Source: an uncultured Pelagibacteraceae bacterium (lineage in GTDB: Bacteria > Pseudomonadota > Alphaproteobacteria > Pelagibacterales > Pelagibacteraceae). Taken from it: DNA of 52,278 nt. This document shows positions 17,631 through 25,788 of this stretch, one piece after another. The notes under the pieces were generated by a model. That model did not search any database. It worked only from the letters and a program-made list of their open reading frames with translations, and was not told the DNA's origin. Position numbers and translations under genes: made by a program. The stretch spans positions 1-52,278 of the forward strand of contig CACIYQ010000007.1 of the NCBI GenBank assembly GCA_902590915.1. Reading direction: 5' to 3'. How positions within the stretch are numbered: the stretch's first letter is position 1; each line of letters opens with the position of its first letter.

Positions 17631-18536
17631 TTAATATTCTTTTTGGAAGATATGTCTTTTTCCAACTTTTTTAGCAAGGTTAATTTGCTTTTGTCTCATT
17701 CTGAATCTTGTTTTCTGTTGATCTGTTAACTTATCGTGACAATTTGGACATGAAACGCCTTCTTCATATTTTTTTGAATTTTTAGTCTGTGGAGAAATTG
17801 GTTTTCTGCAACCACTACAAATAGAATAAGAGCCAGATTTTAGACCATGTTTTAAACTAACCCTGTTATCAAAAACAAAACATTCACCTTTCCATAAACT
17901 TCTTTTTTGATTTGTCTTTTTTAAATAATTTAAAATACCACCTTTTAACTGATACACATTACTAAAACCTTTTTTTTCTAAATAAACCGAAGCTTTTTCA
18001 CAACGAATTCCACCAGTACAAAACATTGCTATAGGTTGATTTTTTTTTAGATTTTTTAAATATTTTGGAAAATCCCTAAAATTATTAATATTTGGATTCG
18101 TAGAACCTTTAAAAGTACCAACATCATATTCAAATGGTTTTCTAGCATCAATAACAAGTGTTTCTTTATCCCTTATTAATTTATTCCATTTATTTGGTTC
18201 GACATGACTGTCTTTTTTTTTGATCATATGACTAAGTTTTAAGTTCATAGGAACAACTTCAGTCTTAATTTTCACTTTGGGTTTATGAAACGGTTGAAAC
18301 AAACTTTTTGATTTATTAAAACTATTGAAATCTTTAAATTTTAAAACTTTTTTTAACCTATCAATAGTAATTTTAATATCTGGTCCTTTACCAGAAATAG
18401 TAGCATTTACACCTTCTTTTGAAATTATTACTGTTCCTCGAATATTATTTTTTATTAAAACTTCATTTATCAATCTCTTATTTTTTTTTAAATATTGAAT
18501 ATTTAAAAACCTATAGAAACCAAATACTTCGTACAT
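17631..18536 (-). CDS. trhO: tRNA uridine(34) hydroxylase, rhodanese-like (TrhO/YceA family)
   Basis: TrhO uses O2 to hydroxylate U34 in the tRNA wobble position, giving ho5U, the precursor of mo5U/cmo5U. The 301-residue protein has the family N-terminal acylphosphatase-like domain (about 1-95; GTVIISKEGVNATISG) and a rhodanese domain (about 110-210) with the active-site loop CTGGIRCEKA (Cys173). The C-terminal cysteine-rich tail has two CxxC pairs: CSGC at 240-243 and CPNC near 264. Its ATG overlaps the stop of the O-methyltransferase gene by one base, so the two are translationally coupled. The pairing matters because ho5U34 needs a methyltransferase to become mo5U34. Confidence 0.92.
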   Translation of the reverse strand: MYEVFGFYRFLNIQYLKKNKRLINEVLIKNNIRGTVIISKEGVNATISGKGPDIKITIDRLKKVLKFKDFNSFNKSKSLFQPFHKPKVKIKTEVVPMNLKLSHMIKKKDSHVEPNKWNKLIRDKETLVIDARKPFEYDVGTFKGSTNPNINNFRDFPKYLKNLKKNQPIAMFCTGGIRCEKASVYLEKKGFSNVYQLKGGILNYLKKTNQKRSLWKGECFVFDNRVSLKHGLKSGSYSICSGCRKPISPQTKNSKKYEEGVSCPNCHDKLTDQQKTRFRMRQKQINLAKKVGKRHIFQKEY

Positions 18537-19183
18537 TACAATTTCCTACATATAGTCATTCCATCCCCTAGAGGAATTATGGTTTTCTCTACTCTTTTAT
18601 CTTTAGAGACAAATTCGTTAAAGTTTTTAATGGTCTTAGTAATTTTGTCATGTTCGTTTTTCTTTGCCACTTCTCCATACCAAAGTACATTATCAATTAT
18701 AATTAAACCTCTTCTTTCAATCAAACTCAATGATCTTTCGTAATATTCTTTATAGTTTCCTTTATCAGCATCTATGAATATGAGTTCAAATTTTTCTTTA
18801 ATTTCATCTAAACTCTCTAGAGCTGGTTTAATTAAAGTTGTAATTTTATGATCTTGTTTTGCTTTTTTAAAAAAATTAATAGCAACTTTATTTGTTTCCT
18901 CATTTTTATCTAATGCAATTATTTTACCATCATCAGGTAATGCTAGTGACATAGATAAAGTACTTAAACCTGTAAATGTTCCAATTTCTAATACTTTTTT
19001 TATGTTAGAAACTTTAATAATTAGATGAAGTAACTGAGTTTGCGATATTGATATCTGCATTCTTTTTATGTCACCAAGTGATGTATTATACTCAATTATT
19101 TCTTTTTGGACTGGGTGAAGATTATGTCCATGTTCTAAAATATAATCTTGCAGCTGTTGTGTAATATTAAGGTCTGAACCCAT
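18536..19183 (-). CDS. Class I SAM-dependent O-methyltransferase (methyltransferase family 3; candidate TrmR/YrrM-like tRNA ho5U34 methyltransferase)
   Basis: The 215-residue protein belongs to the caffeoyl-CoA/catechol O-methyltransferase-like family. SAM-binding motif I is VLEIGTFTGLSTLSMSLAL (residues about 64-82), the acidic end of strand 2 is ALDKN, and the divalent-metal ligands are Asp138/Asp140 in FIDADKGNY and Asp164-Asn165 in IIIDNVLW. Substrate cannot be read from these motifs alone. The same family includes B. subtilis TrmR (YrrM), which methylates ho5U34 in tRNA to mo5U34. Its immediate downstream neighbour, overlapping by 1 nt, is trhO, which makes ho5U34, so that role is the best inference. 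The alternative is a small-molecule catechol-type methyltransferase. Confidence 0.85.
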   Translation of the reverse strand: MGSDLNITQQLQDYILEHGHNLHPVQKEIIEYNTSLGDIKRMQISISQTQLLHLIIKVSNIKKVLEIGTFTGLSTLSMSLALPDDGKIIALDKNEETNKVAINFFKKAKQDHKITTLIKPALESLDEIKEKFELIFIDADKGNYKEYYERSLSLIERRGLIIIDNVLWYGEVAKKNEHDKITKTIKNFNEFVSKDKRVEKTIIPLGDGMTICRKL

Positions 19184-19188
19184 AAACT

Positions 19189-20652
19189 TTAAAGTTTCTT
19201 CTTTAAAATCTCATTTACTAATTGAGGGTTGGCTTTTCCAGCTGATACTTTCATTACTTGTCCAACAAAAAAACCAAATAATTTTACTTTACCTGATTTG
19301 TATTCAGTGGCTTTTTCTCGGTTATCATCAATAACTTTATCAATTAGTGCTTCTAGAGCTTTGGGATCACTTTCTTGTTTTAAGCCCTTTTCTTCAACTA
19401 TTTTTTTTGGGTCTTTATCCCCCTCCATCATGTCTTCAAAAACAATTTTAGCTATTTTCCCAGAAATAGTTCCATCTTTAATTAAATTTATTAATTTTGA
19501 TAAGTTACCTGCACTTATCGGGCTTTCAGTGATTTCTAGATTATTTTGATTTAAAGCAGCAAACAACTCACCAATTATCCAGTTAGTAGCAAGTTTCACA
19601 TCTGATTTTTTAATTACATTTTCAAAATAATTAGAAGTTTCATAATCTGAAACTAAAATGGTTGCTTCATAAGGAGATAGTTTAAATTTTTCAATAAATC
19701 TTTTTTTCTTTTCATCAGGTAACTCTGGAATTTCTAATTTTAATTTTTCTATAAAATCATCTGAAACTTCTAGAGGCAAAAGATCTGGATCAGGAAAATA
19801 TCTATAGTCGTGAGCATCTTCTTTTGAACGCATTGATCTTGTCTCATTTTTTTTGGTATCAAATAGTCTCGTCTCTTGATCAATAGATTGACCATCTTCA
19901 ATAAGATCTACTTGCCTATTAGCTTCGTATTCAATAGCCATTTGCATAAATTTTATTGAGTTTACATTTTTAATTTCACATCTAGTTCCAAATTCTTTAG
20001 ATCCTTTTTTTCTAACAGAAACATTCACATCAGCTCTTAATGAACCCTCTTGCATATTCCCGTCACACGTTCCAAGGTATCTCATTATTGATCTTAATTT
20101 TTTTACATAAGCATTTACTTCATCTGGTGATCTTAAATCTGGTTTACTAACAATTTCCATTAAGGCAACACCTGATCTATTCAGATCAACAAATGTATTT
20201 TTTGGGTCTAAATCATGTATGCTTTTACCAGCGTCTTGTTCTAAGTGTAATCTTTCAATACCAACCTCTTTTTGACCCTCTGGCATATCTAAAATAACCT
20301 TCCCCTCACCTACAATTGGATCTTTAAATTGAGATATTTGATATCCTTGAGGTAGATCTGCATAAAAATAATTTTTTCTATCAAAAACAGATCGTTTATT
20401 TATTTTGGCTTTTAGCCCTATACCAGTTTTTATAGCCTGCTTTACACAAAATTCATTTATAACTGGCAGCATACCTGGCAAAGCAGCATCTACTAAACTT
20501 ACCTGAGTATTGGGTTCTGCACCAAATTTAGTTGATGATGTTGAAAATAGCTTTGATTCTGAAGTAACTTGAGCATGAACCTCTAAGCCTATTACAACTT
20601 CATATTGATTATCTTTTCTATTGATTAGATACTCTGATTTATCTTTACTCAT
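19189..20652 (-). CDS. gatB: Aspartyl/glutamyl-tRNA(Asn/Gln) amidotransferase subunit B
   Basis: GatB binds misacylated Glu-tRNA(Gln) or Asp-tRNA(Asn) and, with GatA and GatC, activates and amidates it. The protein shows [20 protein letters not shown], the long kinase-like core ([49 protein letters not shown]) and the C-terminal tRNA-binding YqeY-like tail. The frame could start 12 nt earlier at a TTG, but the ATG at 20652 overlaps the gatA stop as ATGA, so I use it (487 residues). Presence of the full trimer suggests indirect Gln-tRNA and/or Asn-tRNA synthesis. Confidence 0.96.
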   Translation of the reverse strand: MSKDKSEYLINRKDNQYEVVIGLEVHAQVTSESKLFSTSSTKFGAEPNTQVSLVDAALPGMLPVINEFCVKQAIKTGIGLKAKINKRSVFDRKNYFYADLPQGYQISQFKDPIVGEGKVILDMPEGQKEVGIERLHLEQDAGKSIHDLDPKNTFVDLNRSGVALMEIVSKPDLRSPDEVNAYVKKLRSIMRYLGTCDGNMQEGSLRADVNVSVRKKGSKEFGTRCEIKNVNSIKFMQMAIEYEANRQVDLIEDGQSIDQETRLFDTKKNETRSMRSKEDAHDYRYFPDPDLLPLEVSDDFIEKLKLEIPELPDEKKKRFIEKFKLSPYEATILVSDYETSNYFENVIKKSDVKLATNWIIGELFAALNQNNLEITESPISAGNLSKLINLIKDGTISGKIAKIVFEDMMEGDKDPKKIVEEKGLKQESDPKALEALIDKVIDDNREKATEYKSGKVKLFGFFVGQVMKVSAGKANPQLVNEILKKKL

Positions 20653-22106
20653 TTTATCCACCAATCAGTAATTTTATTTTTAAAATTAATTTTTTCTTCC
20701 ATTGCATATGCGATGTTTAATAAATTTTGTTCATCAAATGCTTTTCCAATTATTTGTAGTCCTAAAGGATAACCCTTTGCATCATGACCAGCGGGTATCG
20801 AAATTCCAGGCAAACCTGCTAAATTAACCGGAACTGTAAAAATATCATTTAAATACATCGAAACAGGATCATTTGTCTTTTCGCCAATTTTAAACGCTGA
20901 ACTTGGAGTTGATGGAGTTAATATAGCATCAACTTTTTTATAAGCTTCGTCAAAATCATTTTTAATAAGCTTTCTTACTTTTTGAGCCTTAAGATAATAT
21001 GCATCATAATATCCTGAGGATAAAACATAAGTCCCAATCATTATTCTTCTTTGAACTTCTGCACCAAAACCTTCAGATCTAGTTTTCTCATACATATCTA
21101 TCAAATTTTCTCCATCAGCTCTAAATCCATATTTTACACCATCATATCGCGCAAGATTAGATGAAGCTTCTGCGGGAGCTACAATATAATAAGTGGGTAA
21201 AGCATAATTAGTGTGAGGTAGTGAAATATCTATAATTTCTGCTCCACAATCTTTTACATAATCAATACCTTTCATCCAAAGATCTTCTATTTCCTTGGGC
21301 ATCCCATCAACTCTATACTCTTTAGGTATTCCTATTTTTTTTCCTTTGATATTATTAGTTAATTCCTTAACGTAATTGTTTCGCTTAAAATCTATGGAGG
21401 TAGAATCTTTTTCGTCATAAGAACTAATGACTTCGTGTAATAAAGCACAATCTCTTACGTTTTGAGCCATTGGTCCTGCTTGATCTAAAGATGATGCAAA
21501 TGCTACAATTCCGTATCTTGAACAACTCCCATAAGTTGGTTTTAAACCAACGATGCCTGTGAAGGATGCAGGTTGTCTAATTGAACCACCAGTATCTGTT
21601 CCTATTGTAATTGGTGTTAATTGTGCTGCAACAGCTGAAGATGAGCCACCTGAGGATCCACCAGGAACTAAATTTTTGTCAATTGGGTTCTGGACACAAC
21701 CAAAAAAACTTGTTTCATTAGAAGATCCCATAGCAAACTCGTCACAATTTAATTTTCCAAGAAGAATAGCTCCCTCATTCCAAATGTTTTGAGTAACTGT
21801 GGACTCATAAGTTGGAGTGAAATTATTTAAAATTTTACTCCCTGCAGTAGTTTTAACATTTTTTGTACAAAATAGATCTTTAACAGCCATTGGTATACCG
21901 GGTAATTTTAAATCTAGATTGGGGTTTTCATCGAACTTTTTAGCTTTATCAATTGCAGCTGAAAAGTCTTCAGTTACATACGCATTTAACTCTTTGGATT
22001 TTTCAGACCTTTCTACAAATGCTTTTGTAACTTCAGTAGATGAAAGTTTTTTATCTTTAATATTTTTAATTAATTCTGAAAGTGATTGTTTTGTAATATC
22101 AGACAT
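20649..22106 (-). CDS. gatA: Aspartyl/glutamyl-tRNA(Asn/Gln) amidotransferase subunit A
   Basis: GatA is the amidase-family subunit that releases ammonia from glutamine for the GatCAB reaction. The 485-residue product carries the amidase-signature triad: Lys76 in AVKDLF, cis-Ser151 in [13 protein letters not shown] and nucleophile Ser175 in [12 protein letters not shown]. Length and sequence are typical. It overlaps gatC by one base and gatB by four. Confidence 0.97.
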   Translation of the reverse strand: MSDITKQSLSELIKNIKDKKLSSTEVTKAFVERSEKSKELNAYVTEDFSAAIDKAKKFDENPNLDLKLPGIPMAVKDLFCTKNVKTTAGSKILNNFTPTYESTVTQNIWNEGAILLGKLNCDEFAMGSSNETSFFGCVQNPIDKNLVPGGSSGGSSSAVAAQLTPITIGTDTGGSIRQPASFTGIVGLKPTYGSCSRYGIVAFASSLDQAGPMAQNVRDCALLHEVISSYDEKDSTSIDFKRNNYVKELTNNIKGKKIGIPKEYRVDGMPKEIEDLWMKGIDYVKDCGAEIIDISLPHTNYALPTYYIVAPAEASSNLARYDGVKYGFRADGENLIDMYEKTRSEGFGAEVQRRIMIGTYVLSSGYYDAYYLKAQKVRKLIKNDFDEAYKKVDAILTPSTPSSAFKIGEKTNDPVSMYLNDIFTVPVNLAGLPGISIPAGHDAKGYPLGLQIIGKAFDEQNLLNIAYAMEEKINFKNKITDWWIK

Positions 22107-22393
22107 TATTCAATCACCTTTGGCACAACAAAATAATCCTCATTTTCCTGAGGAGAGTTTTTAATTATTTGCTCTCTTAAATTTTTACTTTTTACCTCAT
22201 CATCTCTTAACTTTAATGTTGTTTCTGCAACTGAAGTTAAAGGTTGAACATTATCTGTCTTTAATTCATTAAGTTTTTCAATAAATTCAAAAATTGAATT
22301 TAAATCTCCTGCCAGTTTCTCTGCTTTTTTTTTATCAACAGAAATTCTTGATAATTTTGATATGTGCTTTATTGTTTTAAGATCGATACTCAT
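22106..22393 (-). CDS. gatC: Aspartyl/glutamyl-tRNA(Asn/Gln) amidotransferase subunit C
   Basis: GatC is the small belt-like subunit that holds GatA and GatB together. The frame extends upstream to 22423, but the family N-terminus ([18 protein letters not shown]) fits the ATG at 22393, giving 95 residues, the usual size. The C-terminal part LRDDEVK and the late [17 protein letters not shown] are characteristic. It leads the minus-strand gatCAB-methyltransferase-trhO operon and is divergent from ruvX across 50 bp. Confidence 0.94.
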   Translation of the reverse strand: MSIDLKTIKHISKLSRISVDKKKAEKLAGDLNSIFEFIEKLNELKTDNVQPLTSVAETTLKLRDDEVKSKNLREQIIKNSPQENEDYFVVPKVIE

Positions 22394-22433
22394 ATGATAA
22401 TTAAATATGTCGCAAACTATCACTTAAGTCTAA

Positions 22434-22439
22434 ATTATA
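22434..22439 (-). promoter_or_regulatory. Possible -10 element for the gatC operon
   Basis: An exact TATAAT on the minus strand lies about 40 bases upstream of the gatC ATG, in the 50-bp divergent gap with ruvX. The expected -35 would fall inside the ruvX start region and has no good match (around ACTCTT). One hexamer in AT-rich DNA is weak evidence. Confidence 0.25.
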
Positions 22440-22443
22440 CAAT

Positions 22444-22899
22444 ATGATCACTATAGAAGAGTTTAAAAAAAAACAGTCAGAAACATGTAGATTAATTGGT
22501 CTAGATCTTGGCTCTAAAAGAATTGGAGTTTCAATCTGTGATGAAAAACAATCTATAGCTACACCATTAAAAACATTAAATAAAACTAGTCCAGATAATT
22601 TAATCAATGAATTAAAAATCATTATTGAGGAAAATAGTATTAAGGGAATTATAATAGGATATCCTATTAATATGGATGGAACTTTAGGGAGATCTGCCCA
22701 GTCTGTTCATGATGTCTCTAACAATATTGATAAGAAATTAGATATTGATGTTTGTTTATGGGATGAAAGACTCTCAACTGTAGGTGCGTTCAATTTATCT
22801 AGTCAATTGGATATAAATGTAACTAAAAGAGAAAAAAATATAGATCAGAATGCTGCTGCATTTATACTTCAAGGAGCAATAGATTTTTTAAATAATTAA
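22444..22899 (+). CDS. ruvX: Putative pre-16S rRNA nuclease / Holliday junction resolvase-like protein YqgF
   Basis: RuvX/YqgF has an RNase H-like fold and processes the 5' end of 16S rRNA in E. coli; a Holliday-junction role has been proposed from structure. The 151-residue protein has the catalytic segments GLDLGSKRIGVSICD (first Asp), IIIGYPINMDGTLG, WDERLSTVGA (Glu/Arg) and a C-terminal DQNAAAFILQGAID with the last Asp. All acidic positions are retained. It is separated by 42 bp from pyrB on the same strand. Confidence 0.94.
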   Translation: MITIEEFKKKQSETCRLIGLDLGSKRIGVSICDEKQSIATPLKTLNKTSPDNLINELKIIIEENSIKGIIIGYPINMDGTLGRSAQSVHDVSNNIDKKLDIDVCLWDERLSTVGAFNLSSQLDINVTKREKNIDQNAAAFILQGAIDFLNN

Positions 22900-22902
22900 T
22901 GC

Positions 22903-22933
22903 TTGCCAACTAACTCTATTATAGTTATAGAGT
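22903..22933 (+). promoter_or_regulatory. Candidate pyrB promoter overlapped by a perfect 7-bp inverted repeat
   Basis: TTGCCA (22903-22908), a 17-bp spacer and TATAGA (22926-22931) form a -35/-10-like pair in the 42-bp ruvX-pyrB gap. A perfect inverted repeat ACTCTAT (22913-22919)/ATAGAGT (22927-22933) with a 7-nt centre covers the spacer and the -10. It could be an operator, or an RNA hairpin if transcription reads through from ruvX. A start site just before the ATG at 22942 would leave almost no leader. Confidence 0.35.
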
Positions 22934-22941
22934 AAATTTTA

Positions 22942-23883
22942 ATGGCATCTAAAACCAATAAAGCTATTAAAATCTCTCAAAAACATTTGTTAGGTATTCA
23001 AGATTTGTCAGTTAGTGACATAAATATTATTCTTGATGAAGCTCAGACCTTTATAAAAGTAAATCGAAGTAAGAATAAAAAAATTGACGTTTTAAGAGGC
23101 AAAACTCAAATAAACCTCTTTTTTGAGCCGTCAACCAGAACTCAAAGCTCATTTGAATTAGCAGGAAAAAGATTAGGAGCTGATGTGATGTCAATGAACA
23201 TGGGTAATTCAGCAATTAAAAAAGGTGAAACACTAATTGACACTGCTATGACTTTAAATGCAATGCATCCAGATATCATAGTAATTAGACATCAAGACTC
23301 AGGAGCTTGCAATCTTCTTTCACAAAAAGTTAATTGTGTAGTATTAAATGCTGGAGATGGGCGCAGAGAACATCCTACCCAAGCGTTACTAGATGCGTTA
23401 ACAATAATTAACCGAAAAGATAAAATCCAAGGATTAAAAATTGCAATATGTGGAGATATTTTGCATTCACGTGTAGCTAGATCAAATATTTACTTGTTAA
23501 CTATGCTTGGAGCTGAAGTAAATATAGTTGCTCCTACAAATTTGATGCCAAAAGAAATAGAAAAATTTGGTGTTAATACTTTTACTGATATGAAAAAAGG
23601 ACTGAAAAATTGTGACATTGTAATGATGTTAAGATTGCAGAATGAGAGAATGACCAGTTCTTTCTTATCATCTAATAGAGAATATTATGAATACTATGGT
23701 TTAACACCAGACAAATTAGATAATGCAAAATCTGACGCCCTTATTATGCATCCAGGTCCAATGAACAGAGGTATCGAAATTGATACCAGGTTAGCTGACG
23801 ATATTAACAAGAGTGTTATTAAGGAACAGGTTGAACTTGGTGTTGCTGTAAGAATGGCGTGTTTAAAAATATTTTGTGAATAA
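22942..23883 (+). CDS. pyrB: Aspartate carbamoyltransferase, catalytic subunit
   Basis: PyrB transfers carbamoyl from carbamoyl phosphate to aspartate, the first committed step of pyrimidine synthesis. The 313-residue protein keeps the carbamoyl-phosphate loop [20 protein letters not shown] (Ser64-Arg66), the 80s loop with Lys93 in [22 protein letters not shown] and the C-terminal [12 protein letters not shown]. No regulatory subunit gene pyrI is adjacent; the next gene, one base away, is a dihydroorotase paralogue with a damaged metal site. That is the organisation of the class A transcarbamoylases that need a non-catalytic PyrC' partner for assembly. Confidence 0.96.
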   Translation: MASKTNKAIKISQKHLLGIQDLSVSDINIILDEAQTFIKVNRSKNKKIDVLRGKTQINLFFEPSTRTQSSFELAGKRLGADVMSMNMGNSAIKKGETLIDTAMTLNAMHPDIIVIRHQDSGACNLLSQKVNCVVLNAGDGRREHPTQALLDALTIINRKDKIQGLKIAICGDILHSRVARSNIYLLTMLGAEVNIVAPTNLMPKEIEKFGVNTFTDMKKGLKNCDIVMMLRLQNERMTSSFLSSNREYYEYYGLTPDKLDNAKSDALIMHPGPMNRGIEIDTRLADDINKSVIKEQVELGVAVRMACLKIFCE

Positions 23884-25170
23884 ATGAAAAAACAATACTT
23901 TATAAATGCAAATATTATAGATCCTCATAATTCATTAAACGAAAATGGTGGATTAATAATTGATGAAGATGGAAATATCGAAGCAATAGGTAAAAAAGTA
24001 AATAACAATAATCTTCCATCACGAGAAAAACCAATTGATTTAAAAGGAAAATATATCTTCCCTGGTCTTGTGGATATGAGAGTATTTGTAGGTGAACCAG
24101 GTTACGAATATAAAGAAAATTTTAGAACTTTAAGTAATGCTGCTTTATCTGGTGGCGTAACTTCTGTTGTTACTATGCCAAATACAGATCCAATTATAGA
24201 TAATGTTTCTATTGTTGATTTTTTAAAAAGAAGAGGAAGAGATAAATCAAAGATAAATATTTTTCCTTGCGCATCTTTAACTCATAATATCGAAGGAACT
24301 AACATGACCGAATTTGGTCTTTTGGCCAAAAAAGGAATAATTGCATTTACTGATGGCGTCAAAACTATTCAAAATACAAGACTAATGTCCAGAATAATGA
24401 ATTCAGCAAAAGACCTGGGTTGTTTAATTATGCAACACGCTGAAGATTTACATTTATCAGAAAACGGTATGATTAATTCTGGAATAATTGCCTCAAAGCT
24501 AGGGCTGTCTGGTATACCAGATATTGCTGAAAGAATTATAATTGAAAGAGATTTGACATTGCTTGAAAAGGTTAAATGTAGATATCACATCTCACAACTT
24601 TCATCTTCCAAGTCTGTTGATATTATAAAACAAAGAAAAGAAGATATAAAATTTACATCAGGAGTTTCAATAAATAACTTATCTCTGAATGAAAATGACA
24701 TTGGAGATTTTAGAACTTTTTTAAAATTATCCCCTCCTCTCAGAAAAGAAGAAGATAGAGAAGCGTTGGTCCAAGGATTAAAAGATGGTGTGATTGATGT
24801 AATCGTTTCAGACCATAAACCTGAAGATGAAGAGTCTAAAAGATTAACATTTTCCCAAGCTGCAACCGGAGCATCAGGAATTGAAACACTATTATCATTA
24901 AGCTTAGAATTATTTCATAATGGATCTATTAAACTTGATACTATAATTCAAGCATTGACATCAAATCCTGCAAAAATATTAAATATAAATAAAGGAAACT
25001 TATCTATTGGAAATCAAGCTGATTTTTGTATTGTAGATATAGACAAACCTTGGGTTGTTAAAAAAGAAAATTTAATCTCTAAATCAAAAAATACATCTAT
25101 AGAGGATAAAAAATTGCAAGGAAAAGTAACCAATACGTTTGTAAAAGGTCAGGAATTATTTAAAGTATAA
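23884..25170 (+). CDS. Dihydroorotase-like protein, probably non-catalytic (PyrC' type)
   Basis: The 428-residue amidohydrolase is homologous over its whole length to type I dihydroorotase (GKYIFPGLVDM, SVVTMPNTDPIID, LSPPLRKEEDREALVQGLKDG, NPAKILNINKGNLSIG). Key active-site positions are changed. The first metal motif, normally DxHxHxREPG, reads DMRVFVGEPG (Arg66, Phe68, Gly70). The usual HxxHxST segment reads YHISQLSSS (Gln238), and the usual TPHHL reads SINNL (about 262-266). Asp157, His185 and Asp310 remain. Loss of metal ligands with an intact frame fits PyrC' of Pseudomonas, a structural partner of PyrB. Its position one base after pyrB supports this. Annotation as active pyrC would be doubtful. 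Confidence 0.85.
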   Translation: MKKQYFINANIIDPHNSLNENGGLIIDEDGNIEAIGKKVNNNNLPSREKPIDLKGKYIFPGLVDMRVFVGEPGYEYKENFRTLSNAALSGGVTSVVTMPNTDPIIDNVSIVDFLKRRGRDKSKINIFPCASLTHNIEGTNMTEFGLLAKKGIIAFTDGVKTIQNTRLMSRIMNSAKDLGCLIMQHAEDLHLSENGMINSGIIASKLGLSGIPDIAERIIIERDLTLLEKVKCRYHISQLSSSKSVDIIKQRKEDIKFTSGVSINNLSLNENDIGDFRTFLKLSPPLRKEEDREALVQGLKDGVIDVIVSDHKPEDEESKRLTFSQAATGASGIETLLSLSLELFHNGSIKLDTIIQALTSNPAKILNINKGNLSIGNQADFCIVDIDKPWVVKKENLISKSKNTSIEDKKLQGKVTNTFVKGQELFKV

Positions 25171-25172
25171 AA

Positions 25173-25751
25173 ATGGAATTTTTAACTATAGGTATAATCT
25201 CATACCTAATGGGTTCTATACCTTTTGGATTTATACTAACAAAAATTTTTTTAAAAAAAGATATAAGAGAAATTGGATCTGGCAATATAGGTGCAACAAA
25301 TGCATTAAGAACAGGTAATAAATTAATTGGTTATTCAACCCTTTTGTTAGATGTTATTAAAGCTATACTTCCTGTGCTATATGTAAAAATCAATTATCCA
25401 GAATTAATTTATATTGCATCTCTTTGTGCTTTTTTAGGTCATGTTTTTCCAGTTTGGTTAAAGTTTAAAGGTGGTAAGGGTGTCGCCACATATCTGGGTA
25501 TATTGTTTACTATAAATATTTTTTTAGGTTTTATTTTTTGTGTGTCTTGGTTACTAATTTTTTTAATATCTAAATACTCTTCCTTGTCATCACTTATTGG
25601 TTCTCTAACGATACCAGTATATATTTTCTTTAATGATCAAATGATTAATGCACTTTTTTTTGGAATTATGTTTGTATTGATATTTTATACTCACAGAGAA
25701 AATATTAAACGTCTGAAAAATAAAGAAGAAAGTAAAACAAAAATTTATTAA
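25173..25751 (+). CDS. plsY: Acyl-phosphate:glycerol-3-phosphate acyltransferase PlsY
   Basis: PlsY is the inner-membrane enzyme that acylates glycerol 3-phosphate from acyl phosphate, starting phospholipid synthesis. The 192-residue protein has about five hydrophobic segments and the three family motifs: YLMGSIPFGFIL, GSGNIGATNALRTGNK and FKGGKGVATYLGI. The second motif has Ile where Pro is commoner (GSGNPGATN). It lies 2 nt after the PyrC'-like gene and precedes topA by 37 nt. Confidence 0.95.
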   Translation: MEFLTIGIISYLMGSIPFGFILTKIFLKKDIREIGSGNIGATNALRTGNKLIGYSTLLLDVIKAILPVLYVKINYPELIYIASLCAFLGHVFPVWLKFKGGKGVATYLGILFTINIFLGFIFCVSWLLIFLISKYSSLSSLIGSLTIPVYIFFNDQMINALFFGIMFVLIFYTHRENIKRLKNKEESKTKIY

Positions 25752-25761
25752 ATTGACTATC

Positions 25762-25779
25762 AACTACTTTTAAGTAGTT
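25762..25779. promoter_or_regulatory. Perfect 18-bp palindromic repeat between plsY and topA
   Basis: The sequence AACTACTT-TT-AAGTAGTT has 8-bp arms, or in RNA a 7-bp stem closed by a TTTA loop. It occupies half of the 37-bp plsY-topA gap and ends 9 nt before the topA ATG. It could be a weak terminator for plsY (only TTTG follows), a translational hairpin or a protein-binding operator for topA. Function is not shown by sequence. Confidence 0.35.
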
Positions 25780-25788
25780 TGTTAAATT

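Noticed and set aside
21817-22164. Plus-strand open frame of 115 codons opposite gatA/gatC
   Set aside because: It lies wholly across two conserved minus-strand genes and has no domain-like features.
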